DNA of 64,000 bases from GCA-2706205 sp964215955 (GCA_964215955.1 CAXPDR010000018.1:248001-312000); one strand, 5' to 3'; shown: positions 1 through 8,390, counted from the stretch's first letter. The notes: generated from the sequence alone by a model not told the origin. Program-made: numbers and translations.

Positions 1-59
1 GATGTTGTTGTTTTTCCAACTCCACCTTTTTGATTAGCTATTGCTATTATTTTTGCCAT
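1..59 (-). CDS. parA: ParA/Soj chromosome-partitioning ATPase, N-terminal fragment (cut by window edge)
   Basis: The first 59 bases encode, on the minus strand, the first 19 residues of a ParA-family ATPase: MAKIIAIANQKGGVGKTTT. The deviant Walker A motif KGGVGKTT is diagnostic of ParA/MinD-type ATPases. AGAGGA lies just upstream of the ATG. The position after rsmG and mnmG is the usual place of parA (soj) near the origin. ParA moves ParB-parS complexes during chromosome segregation, which fits the parS-like palindromes found at 148-2618. The rest of the gene, and probably parB, lie outside the window. MinD or another ParA paralogue cannot be excluded from so short a piece. Confidence 0.85.
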   Translation of the reverse strand, partial: MAKIIAIANQKGGVGKTTT

Positions 60-98
60 TGATATTCCTCTCGATATATTGAAGTGTGATACTTTTTT

Positions 99-755
99 TT
101 AGATTATGTCACTTAATTTGACAAGGTTATTCATAGCTTTATTTGATGTTCCATGTAGAACTTTTCTATTTTTAAAGCCAATTAAATATCTTTTATCGAT
201 ATTATCTGTTTTTAATTTAATTTCCTTCTCTTCAAACATTTCCCAGTTTTTTTGAGCCAATAATATTTGATCCTTTTCCAATTCATAGAAACCAGGACCT
301 TTATAAAAATAAACTTCACATGGCGCAGTTGCTATCACTTTTTCTAGGAAATCATTCACTTTACCGACAGCCTTAAAACTTATAGAGCACTCTTTATCGA
401 TAAGTATGTTTTCGATTCTTGAGTGAAAAAAATTTGTATTATTTTGGCCTAATTTATTAGAAATTTCCCCTACTACTTTTACTTTTTTATTTCTTGTTTC
501 TACACCTAGAAATTTTTTATTAGGCAAAAGTTCCGCTAAAGGTAAGATTGGAAATCCACCACCAAAGCCAACATCTATGTGTGGTTTAGACAGATCATCC
601 AGTATTACTTTAAACGGCACTGACTGACTATACGGAGCTATAGAGTCCTCTATTTGCTTTAATTTAAAGTCTTCAAAGTCCGTGATTCTTGTTAGGTTTA
701 TTCCTACATAATCTTCAGTTAAAAGTCTAAAATAGCTTTCTATAAAATTTTCCAT
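99..755 (-). CDS. rsmG: 16S rRNA m7G527 methyltransferase RsmG (GidB)
   Basis: This 218-residue protein matches RsmG in length and motifs. The SAM-binding loop DVGFGGGFP is at residues 61-69, followed by the acidic strand end VETRNKK near 86-92, which in the family starts the rRNA/SAM-contacting segment. RsmG methylates G527 of 16S rRNA in the cytoplasm; its loss gives low-level streptomycin resistance in other bacteria. It follows mnmG with a 1-bp gap and precedes parA, the classical gidA-gidB-parA order, so it is probably cotranscribed. A parS-like palindrome lies inside its 3' part at 148-161. The ATG at 753-755 is the only sensible start. Confidence 0.93.
   Translation of the reverse strand: MENFIESYFRLLTEDYVGINLTRITDFEDFKLKQIEDSIAPYSQSVPFKVILDDLSKPHIDVGFGGGFPILPLAELLPNKKFLGVETRNKKVKVVGEISNKLGQNNTNFFHSRIENILIDKECSISFKAVGKVNDFLEKVIATAPCEVYFYKGPGFYELEKDQILLAQKNWEMFEEKEIKLKTDNIDKRYLIGFKNRKVLHGTSNKAMNNLVKLSDII
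148..161. other. parS-like palindrome 1 (inside rsmG)
   Basis: GTTCCATGTAGAAC differs at two central positions from the parS core GTTCCACGTGGAAC known from Myxococcus and Pseudomonas. It is one of five such sites in the first 2.6 kb, next to parA. It would be a ParB-binding centromere site. Confidence 0.6.
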
Positions 756-756
756 A

Positions 757-2589
757 CTAACTTAAACTTCCTGCTACAGCTGCTAAAGTCGCAGGCCTAA
801 TTCCCTCAATAATCCTTAACTGACCAAATGTATCAGGTTTTATTCTCTCAATTCTTTTTTTACACTCAAAGCTTATGTTCTCACTAGTTAATAAATTATT
901 ATAATTAATTTTCTTTGAATCTAATCTTTGGGTTTTTTTATAAATTAAATCAGACTTTGCAATATATCCTTCATATTTGAATGAAATTGCCAAAGTTTTC
1001 ACTATCCTTTTATCGATATCAAAGCCGTTGAATCTTAAAAATTTGCTAAGAGTTTCAATTGGATTAAGGGCTGGTTGTTTTAATATTTCTGCCATAGAAG
1101 TTCTACGTGGAACTTTGATATCGTTAGCTTTGCAAAATGAATCTCTGTCATCAACATAGCACTCCATAATGGTTGTACGTAAAGATTCATAAGTGAAAAT
1201 AAAGTTTTCTTGGTATAGATCCACTGGTTTAAGCAAACCAAAAGACCTTCTATAAGGAGCCATCCTAAGCGTTGTATTGTCTTCCCTTATATATAATCTA
1301 TTCTCTGATCTTGCGGTAAACAATCTGTATGGTTCATCTCTTACATTACTAACAAGGTCTTCAATCATAACGCCAATATAAGATTCATTTCTTGATAAAA
1401 TCAAAGGTTCTTTATCCATAAGAGAAAGGGCTGCATTTGCTCCAGCTATCAAACCTTGACCAGCTGCCTCTTCATAACCAGAGGTTCCATTTACCTGCCC
1501 AGCGAAATACAACCCTGGTATTGATATCATTTGTAATGTCTTATCGAGCTGTGTAGTGTCCACCACATCATACTCAACGGCATAACCATATTGTAAAATT
1601 TTACATTTTTCCAACCCAACAATGCTTTTCATTAGATCGTCCTGAACGTCTTTTGGAAGAGATGTTGATATTCCACTTGGATAAACTGTATCTAATTCAT
1701 GACTTTCAGGTTCAATAAATACATGATGTACATCTTTATCGGGATATCTAAACGCTTTATCCTCTATGCTTGGACAATATCTTGCGCCTACAGCATTAAT
1801 TCTCCCATTAAACATAGGTGAATGTTCTTTATTAATCCTGATTGTTTTTAAAGTTTCTGAATTTGTATGGGCTAAATAGCATGAAACTTGCTTTAAATTT
1901 CTATAATTTGTTCCATGTAGAACATGAAAACTTTCTACTGAACTATCACTAACCTGTTCTTCGAGCTGACTGTAATCTATCGAGTCCTTATCCAGCCTAG
2001 CTGGTGTTCCTGTTTTAAATCTAGCAGGAACTGTCTTTATGTCCGAAAAAATATTTTCAATACCATTTGAAGCTTCTGCATCGGATCTTCCACCTGAACT
2101 TTGCTCATAACCTGTATGTAGCTTTCCATTAAGAAAAGTTCCAACAGTAAAAATTAACTTTTTTGTGTTCCACGTAGAACTGTCAGTATTAATCCTAAAA
2201 CCACAATCAACACGGATCACACTTATAACTTTTTCTCGGATTATATTGATATTATCTATTTTACTTAAAAAGTCTTCAGCAAATTCACTATACCTAACCT
2301 TGTCAATTTGCACTCGGGTTGACTGTACAGCATAGCCTTTAGACTCATTAAGAGTTCTAAACTGTATACCTGCCTTATCCGCGAGAATACCAGTCATCCC
2401 ACCTAATGCATCAATCTCTCTTACTACCTGCCCCTTACCAACACCACCAATTGACGGATTACAAGGAGCTGATGCCAAGCCAACACCAGGCATAGAAATT
2501 AATCCAATTTTTAAGTCTTTAAACTGAGATGCAATTTGAGCGGCTTCAACGCCAGCATGTCCGCCACCAACAATTATAATATCGTACAT
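757..2589 (-). CDS. mnmG: tRNA uridine-5-carboxymethylaminomethyl modification enzyme MnmG (GidA)
   Basis: A 610-residue FAD enzyme that, with MnmE, installs the cmnm5 group on wobble U34 of certain tRNAs. The N-terminal dinucleotide-binding motif IIVGGGHAG follows the start directly. APCNPSIGG is the conserved cysteine/FAD region, and GTSGYEEAAGQG is the family signature. An in-frame ATG exists 24 bp upstream (2613), but I prefer ATG 2587-2589: it gives the canonical N-terminus and has AAGG close upstream, whereas the longer form would begin inside a parS-like palindrome. mnmE lies immediately upstream, so the two partners of the MnmEG complex are adjacent. The gene contains three parS-like sites. 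Confidence 0.95.
   Translation of the reverse strand: MYDIIIVGGGHAGVEAAQIASQFKDLKIGLISMPGVGLASAPCNPSIGGVGKGQVVREIDALGGMTGILADKAGIQFRTLNESKGYAVQSTRVQIDKVRYSEFAEDFLSKIDNINIIREKVISVIRVDCGFRINTDSSTWNTKKLIFTVGTFLNGKLHTGYEQSSGGRSDAEASNGIENIFSDIKTVPARFKTGTPARLDKDSIDYSQLEEQVSDSSVESFHVLHGTNYRNLKQVSCYLAHTNSETLKTIRINKEHSPMFNGRINAVGARYCPSIEDKAFRYPDKDVHHVFIEPESHELDTVYPSGISTSLPKDVQDDLMKSIVGLEKCKILQYGYAVEYDVVDTTQLDKTLQMISIPGLYFAGQVNGTSGYEEAAGQGLIAGANAALSLMDKEPLILSRNESYIGVMIEDLVSNVRDEPYRLFTARSENRLYIREDNTTLRMAPYRRSFGLLKPVDLYQENFIFTYESLRTTIMECYVDDRDSFCKANDIKVPRRTSMAEILKQPALNPIETLSKFLRFNGFDIDKRIVKTLAISFKYEGYIAKSDLIYKKTQRLDSKKINYNNLLTSENISFECKKRIERIKPDTFGQLRIIEGIRPATLAAVAGSLS
1100..1113. other. parS-like palindrome 2 (inside mnmG)
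   Basis: GTTCTACGTGGAAC has one mismatch to the core GTTCCACGTGGAAC. It sits inside mnmG coding sequence, so the bases are constrained both as codons and, if functional, as a ParB site. Confidence 0.65.
1910..1923. other. parS-like palindrome 3 (inside mnmG)
   Basis: GTTCCATGTAGAAC is identical to the site in rsmG at 148-161 and differs from the core at two central positions. Confidence 0.6.
2167..2180. other. parS-like palindrome 4 (inside mnmG)
   Basis: GTTCCACGTAGAAC has one mismatch to the core GTTCCACGTGGAAC. It lies in the 5' half of mnmG, 244 bp from site 3. Confidence 0.65.
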
Positions 2590-2604
2590 AAACCTTAAAC
2601 CAGT

Positions 2605-2618
2605 GTTCCACATGGAAC
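2605..2618. other. parS-like palindrome 5 (mnmE-mnmG junction)
   Basis: GTTCCACATGGAAC is flanked on both sides by symmetric bases (TG...CA), extending the arms. It sits just upstream of the chosen mnmG start and ends next to the mnmE stop codon. Confidence 0.65.
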
Positions 2619-2619
2619 A

Positions 2620-4134
2620 CTACTTACCTATACAAAAATTATCAAAGATGTTATTCAAAACTTCGTCTGGCGAAATTATACCAATTAGCTCCGAAACACA
2701 ATGGCCTACTATATTTAATTCAGAGCTAATAATGGCCATGTCCGTTTCAGTACTGGCTAATTCGTAGTATTTTTTAAATTCATTGTAAATATTCTGTATT
2801 GATTCTCGGTGCCTAGAAATCAATACAGGATCAAAATCCAATAATTTCAAATACTTATCATTAATCCCAAGCTGTAGTTGAGTAATATACTCGGACTCAT
2901 TCGAGCGAAGATTCACATAAAGTGGTTCTATAGGACCAAATTTGATTGGTTCTATAGGACCAGATTTGGTTGGTTCTATAGGACCAGATTTGATTGGTTC
3001 TATAGGACCAGATTTAGTTGGTTCTATAGGGCCAGATTTGGTTGGTTCTATAGGACCAGATTTAATTGGCTCTATAGGACCAAAAATGGAAAGAACCCTA
3101 TTGCACTGGCTTTCAAAATCCGGAAGATCTGAATGGGTAAAAATAATACGATCAAATTTAATATTTTTAATCCTTTCAAAATAAGAATTTTCAAATATAA
3201 ATGGATTGATAACCAGAATTTTATAAAAGCTATCAGTGAGAACATTAATGGCTTTATTAATACCAACTTCTTCAATAGAATCGTTTGTCTTTCGAATTCC
3301 AGCGGTATCAATAAGTTTAAAAATGTTATTTTCAATCATAAGATTTTCTTGAATATAATCTCTGGTCGTACCTTGAATTTCAGATACAATGGCCCTATCT
3401 TCATTTAATAATTTATTAAAAAGACTACTCTTTCCCGAATTTGGCAGCCCGTAAAGTACAATCTCAGGATTAATCAGATTATCCCCTTGATTAAGAACTT
3501 TACTGTATAATTTTTCAATACTGATTTTTAAATTATTCAAGCTACCGAAAAATTCTTTTTTAAACCTGTCTTCTCCGATATCTTCCAAAAAATCAAATCC
3601 AAACTCAACAGATGATTTATGCTTTTTAAAATCATATAAAAGATTTTCAAAGTTCTTTTTTAAAGCTCCACCCATAAGTGATAGACCCTGGTCTAACTCG
3701 AACACGGTATTAGCATTAAGAAGCAAATCCAACCCTTCCACTTGTGATAAACTTAATTTTTTATTTTTATAGGCCCGGAATGAAAATTCCCCAGGCAGGG
3801 CATATCGAATATTACTATTGGTTATTAATAAATTGATAATTCTATCAATATTTAATTTATTACCATGTACACCAAATTCAAGAATATCCTCACCATTATA
3901 GGAATGAGGCGCTTTAAAATAAGTTAAAACAATTTCATCAACAATAACATCTTGATCGTGAATTTTACAAAATGTCGCATAACGAGGCTTTAACAAATTT
4001 AGATCACATGAAAAAAACTTATTAATTTGATTAAAAAAATTACTTCCTGAAATTCTAATGACCCCAATAGCACTGTTAGTAGTGTTCCCACTACTACAAG
4101 CAATTATAGGTGATTCATCAGTATAAACATCCAT
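2620..4134 (-). CDS. mnmE: tRNA modification GTPase MnmE (TrmE) with internal octapeptide repeat
   Basis: A 504-residue GTPase partner of MnmG. The N-terminal tetrahydrofolate-binding domain (about 1-120, with SAIGVIRISG) is followed by the helical domain and an inserted G domain: P-loop GLPNSGKSS 229-237, G2 TTRD 256-259, G3 DTAG 276-279. The C-terminal CIGK (501-504) carries the conserved catalytic cysteine, so the gene is intact. Two oddities stand out. The G4 motif, normally NKxD, reads THSD (333-336). Right after it come seven copies of GPIEP spaced eight residues apart (about 352-404), encoded by a 24-bp tandem repeat. mnmG follows directly downstream. The usual jag/khpB gene between yidC and mnmE is absent. 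Confidence 0.93.
   Translation of the reverse strand: MDVYTDESPIIACSSGNTTNSAIGVIRISGSNFFNQINKFFSCDLNLLKPRYATFCKIHDQDVIVDEIVLTYFKAPHSYNGEDILEFGVHGNKLNIDRIINLLITNSNIRYALPGEFSFRAYKNKKLSLSQVEGLDLLLNANTVFELDQGLSLMGGALKKNFENLLYDFKKHKSSVEFGFDFLEDIGEDRFKKEFFGSLNNLKISIEKLYSKVLNQGDNLINPEIVLYGLPNSGKSSLFNKLLNEDRAIVSEIQGTTRDYIQENLMIENNIFKLIDTAGIRKTNDSIEEVGINKAINVLTDSFYKILVINPFIFENSYFERIKNIKFDRIIFTHSDLPDFESQCNRVLSIFGPIEPIKSGPIEPTKSGPIEPTKSGPIEPIKSGPIEPTKSGPIEPIKFGPIEPLYVNLRSNESEYITQLQLGINDKYLKLLDFDPVLISRHRESIQNIYNEFKKYYELASTETDMAIISSELNIVGHCVSELIGIISPDEVLNNIFDNFCIGK
2924..3085. repeat. 24-bp in-frame tandem repeat inside mnmE (7 copies)
   Basis: Copies begin at 2924, 2948, 2972, 2996, 3020, 3044 and 3068, exactly 24 bp apart. 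The last is partial, and the copies vary at a few positions. On the mnmE strand each unit encodes SGPIEP(T/I)K. The period is a multiple of three, so copy-number change keeps the frame. The repeat lies in the G domain, between G4 and the following strand. Confidence 0.97.
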
Positions 4135-4151
4135 AAAATAACCAAAGCATA

Positions 4152-5606
4152 TTACGCTGTTCTCTTATAAACAAACAGCTGTTGAAGCATACCAACAATA
4201 GTAGAAACTAGGATATATAAAGTTAAACCAGCTGGTAGATTAAGCATGAATAATGAAAACATTATTGGCATAAACATCATTACTTTTTGTTGAGCTGGAT
4301 CCATAGTTGTACTAGGTGTTAATTTCATATTAAGCCACATGGCAATTCCCATAAGTACAGGTAAAATGTAAAATGGATCTTTCTCGCTTAAGTCTGTTAT
4401 CCAAAAATAAAAAGGTGCATCTACTAGCTCAACTGAAGTAAAAAGTACTTTATAAAAAGCAAAAAACACTGGCATTTGAAGCAGCATTGGAAGACAACCG
4501 CCTAGAGGATTTGCTCCAGCTTTTTTAAATAAAGCCATTGTTTCTTGCTGAACCTTTTGTGGATTATCTTTATACTTTTCTTTTATTTTTTTTAGTTCTG
4601 GTTGAATAACCTGCATTTTCTTCATTGATTTAAAAGACTTGTATTGAAGCGGAAATGTTAACAGCCTAATTAATATAGTTAATAAAATAATAGATAAACC
4701 ATAATTTTGTAATAAATTATAAAAATACTGAAGCCCTCTTAAAATCGGAACTGCAATTATCTCCCATATACCAAAATCAACAGACTTGCTTAGGTTAAAG
4801 CCAAACTTCTTAAGGTCATCATAATTTTTCTTCAAAAAACTAACCTTATAATTAAAAGAATTAGCACCTTCTAATGGTTCAATTAGTAGCAAATTACCTT
4901 TAGTTTGAAGTTTATACATTTTATTTGAGTCAAGAACAAAGGAAAGTATATGATAGTTAAAATCTAATCCAAACCAACCAAACTTACCTTCAAATTTTTC
5001 AGTATCTTCTTCCCCTACCTTAACAGTATCAAGACCGTCACTATACAAAACAAAAGAATTAAACTTTTGACCATCATCCATTTCTTGTTCTTCAGATTTC
5101 AAACCTAATCTTGGAACAAAAACACTTTTTCCATTCAAATCAATATCCAGATATCCCTTAGAATTAAGGGCTACAGTACCAGTTATTTCTTGATTTAAAG
5201 TTGAAATTTTTACGGTTGAATCATTAATTTTTGTTAATTGAAATTTTTGTTTAGAATTATTAATAAGTATTTCAAAATCTGATTTTTTAAAAACTTCACT
5301 TACTAACTTATCAGAATTAATAGAGTTAACTGTTTGAAGATTTAAAAATGAATCAATAGTAAATTCTAAGTTACCGTCCTTCAAAGTAATCACTTTTTCT
5401 TCAATCGAATTAGGGATAACACTATTGATTTTCTTTTCATTTGAATTTTCAGAAACAGGTTTAATATCTTCGACAGACATTTCTTTCTTTTCCATCACCT
5501 GATTAGTGTCATAAGTTTGCGTAGGAAATAAATAATTCCATCCAAATAATATAACTCCAGAAATAATAACAGCTAAAATAGCATTTCTATTTTCTTTTGA
5601 TTGCAT
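4152..5606 (-). CDS. yidC: Membrane protein insertase YidC
   Basis: A 484-residue inner-membrane insertase/foldase of the YidC/Oxa1/Alb3 family. A signal-anchor helix lies at about 8-26, followed by a long periplasmic P1 domain to about 270, typical of Gram-negative YidC. The five-helix core follows, with the conserved groove arginine in LLTILIRLLTFPLQ and the cytoplasmic K/Q-rich hairpin. NPLGGCLPMLLQMPVFFAFY is the family signature. The start has a strong AGGAGA site. It lies 48 bp after rnpA in the rpmH-rnpA-yidC order, but the small yidD gene usually found between them is missing. Confidence 0.96.
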   Translation of the reverse strand: MQSKENRNAILAVIISGVILFGWNYLFPTQTYDTNQVMEKKEMSVEDIKPVSENSNEKKINSVIPNSIEEKVITLKDGNLEFTIDSFLNLQTVNSINSDKLVSEVFKKSDFEILINNSKQKFQLTKINDSTVKISTLNQEITGTVALNSKGYLDIDLNGKSVFVPRLGLKSEEQEMDDGQKFNSFVLYSDGLDTVKVGEEDTEKFEGKFGWFGLDFNYHILSFVLDSNKMYKLQTKGNLLLIEPLEGANSFNYKVSFLKKNYDDLKKFGFNLSKSVDFGIWEIIAVPILRGLQYFYNLLQNYGLSIILLTILIRLLTFPLQYKSFKSMKKMQVIQPELKKIKEKYKDNPQKVQQETMALFKKAGANPLGGCLPMLLQMPVFFAFYKVLFTSVELVDAPFYFWITDLSEKDPFYILPVLMGIAMWLNMKLTPSTTMDPAQQKVMMFMPIMFSLFMLNLPAGLTLYILVSTIVGMLQQLFVYKRTA

Positions 5607-5654
5607 TTAAATCTCCTAATTTAGCCACTTCTTACCACAATGGCTTTGAAATAG

Positions 5655-6023
5655 CTATCTCTTGAAACTGCAGGACATAGATGTTTTGAGATCATCTTGA
5701 ACCATTTTAAAGACTTGCTTGTATTCAAGCCTCTCCTTATTAATTTTTCTAAGATTAGGGGTAACAACTATATCAAAATTAGAATTTTTAATGGCATTTT
5801 GATTTAACCTAAAACTCTCTTTAAGAAGTCGCTTAAACGTATTTCTTTTATTGGCTTTGCCAAATTTTTTCGAAACTGCGATACCCATTCTATTTCTGCC
5901 AATCTTAGTCTCTTTTACGTAGAGAACTAAAACTCCAGACGCAAAAAAGCGACTTCCAGAACGCATGCCCTGAAAATCGCTTTTATTTAACAATCTGTTA
6001 ACTTTTAAAAATTTTTGGTGCAA
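5655..6023 (-). CDS. rnpA: Ribonuclease P protein component RnpA (TTG start)
   Basis: The 122-residue basic protein subunit of RNase P, which assists the RNA subunit in 5' maturation of tRNAs. It has the family signature NRMGIAVSKKFGKANKRN (about 44-61), with the arginine- and lysine-rich helix that contacts RNA, and the RLLNKSDF N-terminus. The start is TTG: the next upstream in-frame codons run straight into the rpmH stop, so no ATG is available before residue 20. The start lies 3 bp after rpmH and lacks an obvious ribosome-binding site, suggesting translational coupling to rpmH. Confidence 0.93.
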   Translation of the reverse strand: MHQKFLKVNRLLNKSDFQGMRSGSRFFASGVLVLYVKETKIGRNRMGIAVSKKFGKANKRNTFKRLLKESFRLNQNAIKNSNFDIVVTPNLRKINKERLEYKQVFKMVQDDLKTSMSCSFKR

Positions 6024-6026
6024 ATG

Positions 6027-6179
6027 TTATTTAGTACCAGTAGAAACAGTTAAACTTTTTCTACCTTTAGCTCTTCTAGCCTTAATAACATTCTTTCCAC
6101 CCGGACTACTCATTCTCTTTAAGAATCCGTGCTTTCTTAATCTTTTTAATTTCTTTGGTTGCCAAGTTCTCTTACTCAT
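6027..6179 (-). CDS. rpmH: 50S ribosomal protein L34
   Basis: A 50-residue protein beginning MSKRTWQPKKLKRLRKHGFL, the classic L34 pattern of KRTWQPxxxKRxRxHGF, then a basic RRAKGRK tail. It is a structural protein of the large ribosomal subunit. It is first in the minus-strand operon rpmH-rnpA-yidC-mnmE-mnmG-rsmG-parA and diverges from dnaA. The short tail STGTK after the usual end of L34 is slightly unusual. The ATG is at 6177-6179. Confidence 0.96.
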   Translation of the reverse strand: MSKRTWQPKKLKRLRKHGFLKRMSSPGGKNVIKARRAKGRKSLTVSTGTK

Positions 6180-6355
6180 AATTATTTCCTATAGCGTTAT
6201 TGTCTACAATGATTTTTAGGTGAGCATTTTTACAAAAAATACGGCCTTGGGTCAAATAAAAAATTATTTATATATGAAAAAAAAATCAACTTATTGATAA
6301 AAACTTTTGGCCATGCTAGATATCCTGCTACCAATAAACCAAGAGAGAGAAATTA
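6180..6355. promoter_or_regulatory. Divergent rpmH/dnaA intergenic promoter region
   Basis: This 176-bp AT-rich gap separates the divergent rpmH and dnaA genes and must hold both promoters. I see no convincing DnaA box (TTATNCACA) here, so it is a weaker origin candidate than the dnaA-dnaN gap. AGAGAGA just before 6356 is the likely dnaA ribosome-binding site. Confidence 0.6.
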
Positions 6356-8002
6356 ATGAGTAATGATTTTCCATTCAATCACTTTATAAACTTCAACTCA
6401 TTCAACAATAACAATAACTTAAAGAACCAAGAAATTAAAGATTTTGAATATCCTACACTAGAAGAACTAGAAAAAAGGGAGGATAATCAACAAACAAATA
6501 CAGAAAACTCCAGTTTACTAACATCTGAGACTTTTTCTAATGAAGAACTAAATTCAATCAATGAAGAAGTGCTTAATGGCTTAAGATTAATGATAAGTCC
6601 CCAAAAATACAAAGCTTTTTTTGAAAGTACTTTCACTATGACGGAACTTAGTGATCAAAAAATAACATTTTCAGTCACCACAAGTTTTATCAAGAAAATG
6701 ATTGAATCTCACTATATCAACGAAATCAAACAAATTATATTTAAAACCTTAGGTTCAGAATATACCATTGAAATTACTACAATATCAAATAAAAAGAATT
6801 TAATTAATTCTATTAATAATACTCTAAATACAGAAAATAACATTAAAATTAAACAAGAAGAAAAATCTGTAAGCAATAAAGTTTCATTTAAACTTCCAGA
6901 ATTTAATTCAAAAGAAGATATTCAACAAGAAATTGAAAGTAAGGTAATTCAACACAATAAAGGAACAAAAAGCAAAAGATATGATTCAAATAAAACATTT
7001 GATAACTTTATTGTAGGGCCTTCCAATAATATGGCCTACGCTTTCTCCCTTGCAGTAGCAAAAGATCCAGGAAAAATTTATCCGCAATTATATATTCATG
7101 GAAACTCTGGCCTTGGAAAAACCCACTTACTTCACGCACTTTGCAACTATATCCAAAAGACTACTCCACATAATAGAATTTATTTTACCACAGCAAACGA
7201 ATTCATGTCAGAAATGGTCTTAGCTATTCAAAGCACTACAGGAAATAACAATAAAATAAATGAATTCAGAAGAAAATATACTGAACTAGTTGATATTCTT
7301 ATTATAGATGATATTCATGAACTAAAAAATAAAACAAGAACACAGTCGGAATTTTTTCACATATTTAACGAACTTCAAAACAAGGGTAAGCAACTTGTCT
7401 TTACAAGTGATAAACCACCTAAAGAAATTGTTGGGATTGAAGACAGAATAAGAACAAGACTATCAAGTGCTCTTTTAATAGATATCCAACAGCCAGACCT
7501 TGAAACAAGAATAGCGATACTTAAAAAGAAAGCCGTAGAAAAAGATATTTACTTAGACGATGAGGTTATAAATCTTATAGCAAGTTGCGTGAAAACCAAT
7601 GTTAGGGAGCTTGAAGGTAATTTAGTAAAACTCGGTGCATACTCTGATTTGATGAATGTTGATATTGACCTAGAAATAGCAAAAGAACAGCTTAATCTTT
7701 GCGAAGGTTTAGAAGACAAAATATTAACGATCGAATCAATTTCTAAAAATGTTGCCAACTACTACAAAATTACACTTGGTGATATTAAAGGTAAATCTCG
7801 AAAAAAAGAGGTTGCCCTAGCGAGACATATAGCAATGTTTATGTCGCACAAAATTCTCAAAAAGACCTTAGAAGATATAGGTGAATTTTTTGATAATAGA
7901 GATCACAGCACCGTCATCCACGGTATAAAGAAGGTCCAAAACCTACTAAAAGAGAATTCTAAAATATCTCAACAACTCTACGAGATAGAATCTAGACTTT
8001 AA
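6356..8002 (+). CDS. dnaA: Chromosomal replication initiator DnaA
   Basis: A 548-residue AAA+ initiator that binds DnaA boxes at oriC and melts the origin. Domain I is recognisable from about residue 66. The Walker A motif GNSGLGKT is at 249-256, the Walker B segment ILIIDDIHE around 314-322, and the domain IV DNA-binding signature DNRDHSTVIHG is near the C-terminus. The protein is longer than the common 440-470 residues, mostly through an Asn- and Glu-rich extension of about 65 residues before domain I and a long linker (about 140-210). The start at ATG 6356 has a purine-rich AGAGAGA site. It is the first gene of the rightward replichore. Confidence 0.97.
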   Translation: MSNDFPFNHFINFNSFNNNNNLKNQEIKDFEYPTLEELEKREDNQQTNTENSSLLTSETFSNEELNSINEEVLNGLRLMISPQKYKAFFESTFTMTELSDQKITFSVTTSFIKKMIESHYINEIKQIIFKTLGSEYTIEITTISNKKNLINSINNTLNTENNIKIKQEEKSVSNKVSFKLPEFNSKEDIQQEIESKVIQHNKGTKSKRYDSNKTFDNFIVGPSNNMAYAFSLAVAKDPGKIYPQLYIHGNSGLGKTHLLHALCNYIQKTTPHNRIYFTTANEFMSEMVLAIQSTTGNNNKINEFRRKYTELVDILIIDDIHELKNKTRTQSEFFHIFNELQNKGKQLVFTSDKPPKEIVGIEDRIRTRLSSALLIDIQQPDLETRIAILKKKAVEKDIYLDDEVINLIASCVKTNVRELEGNLVKLGAYSDLMNVDIDLEIAKEQLNLCEGLEDKILTIESISKNVANYYKITLGDIKGKSRKKEVALARHIAMFMSHKILKKTLEDIGEFFDNRDHSTVIHGIKKVQNLLKENSKISQQLYEIESRL

Positions 8003-8155
8003 AAATATTATTTTCACTGAAAATTCTCCATAAATAAGACATCGTTAAAAATCAACGCGGGAACTACTTTGTTAAAAACTATAAAATTTAGTTTTCAACA
8101 ATTCCACACAAAGTTGAAAAGTAGTTATCAAATTAACAGCTTTACTTTTAAACAT

Positions 8156-8164
8156 TGTGAATAA
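8156..8164 (-). promoter_or_regulatory. DnaA box TTATTCACA
   Basis: This is an exact match on the minus strand to TTATNCACA, the general bacterial DnaA box. It is followed 4 bp later by the one-mismatch copy TTTTTCACA (8168-8176), giving a tandem same-orientation pair. Confidence 0.5.
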
Positions 8165-8381
8165 AAATGTGAAAAAACGATCAAAAACATATAAGATTGG
8201 GTTAATTATTAATCATCAAATTTTATTTTGTTAAAAATGATGTTGAAAAAAATTAATTTAAACTATTTTTCTGAGTAACAAAAATAATATACGCAACAAA
8301 AACTCATTACTAAATGCGTAGGCCAAAAAGTTATAATTTGAATTTCACCTATAAGTATTTGAATTTAAAGCTCTTTCATAA

Positions 8382-8390
8382 TTGTCCACA
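8382..8390 (+). promoter_or_regulatory. DnaA-box-like TTGTCCACA next to AT-rich run
   Basis: One mismatch to TTATCCACA. It lies about 12 bp upstream of the long A/T tract at 8402-8446. Confidence 0.4.

Noticed and set aside
2924..3085. CRISPR array
   Set aside because: Units are contiguous 24-mers with no unique spacers and lie in frame within a coding gene.
2878..3184. Plus-strand open frames giving repeats such as WFYRTRF or GSIGPDL opposite mnmE
   Set aside because: They are the 24-bp tandem repeat read on the other strand. mnmE on the minus strand has all family motifs, so these are shadows.
6180..6355. Primary replication origin between rpmH and dnaA
   Set aside because: No good DnaA box was found there; the dnaA-dnaN gap has better matches and an AT-rich run.
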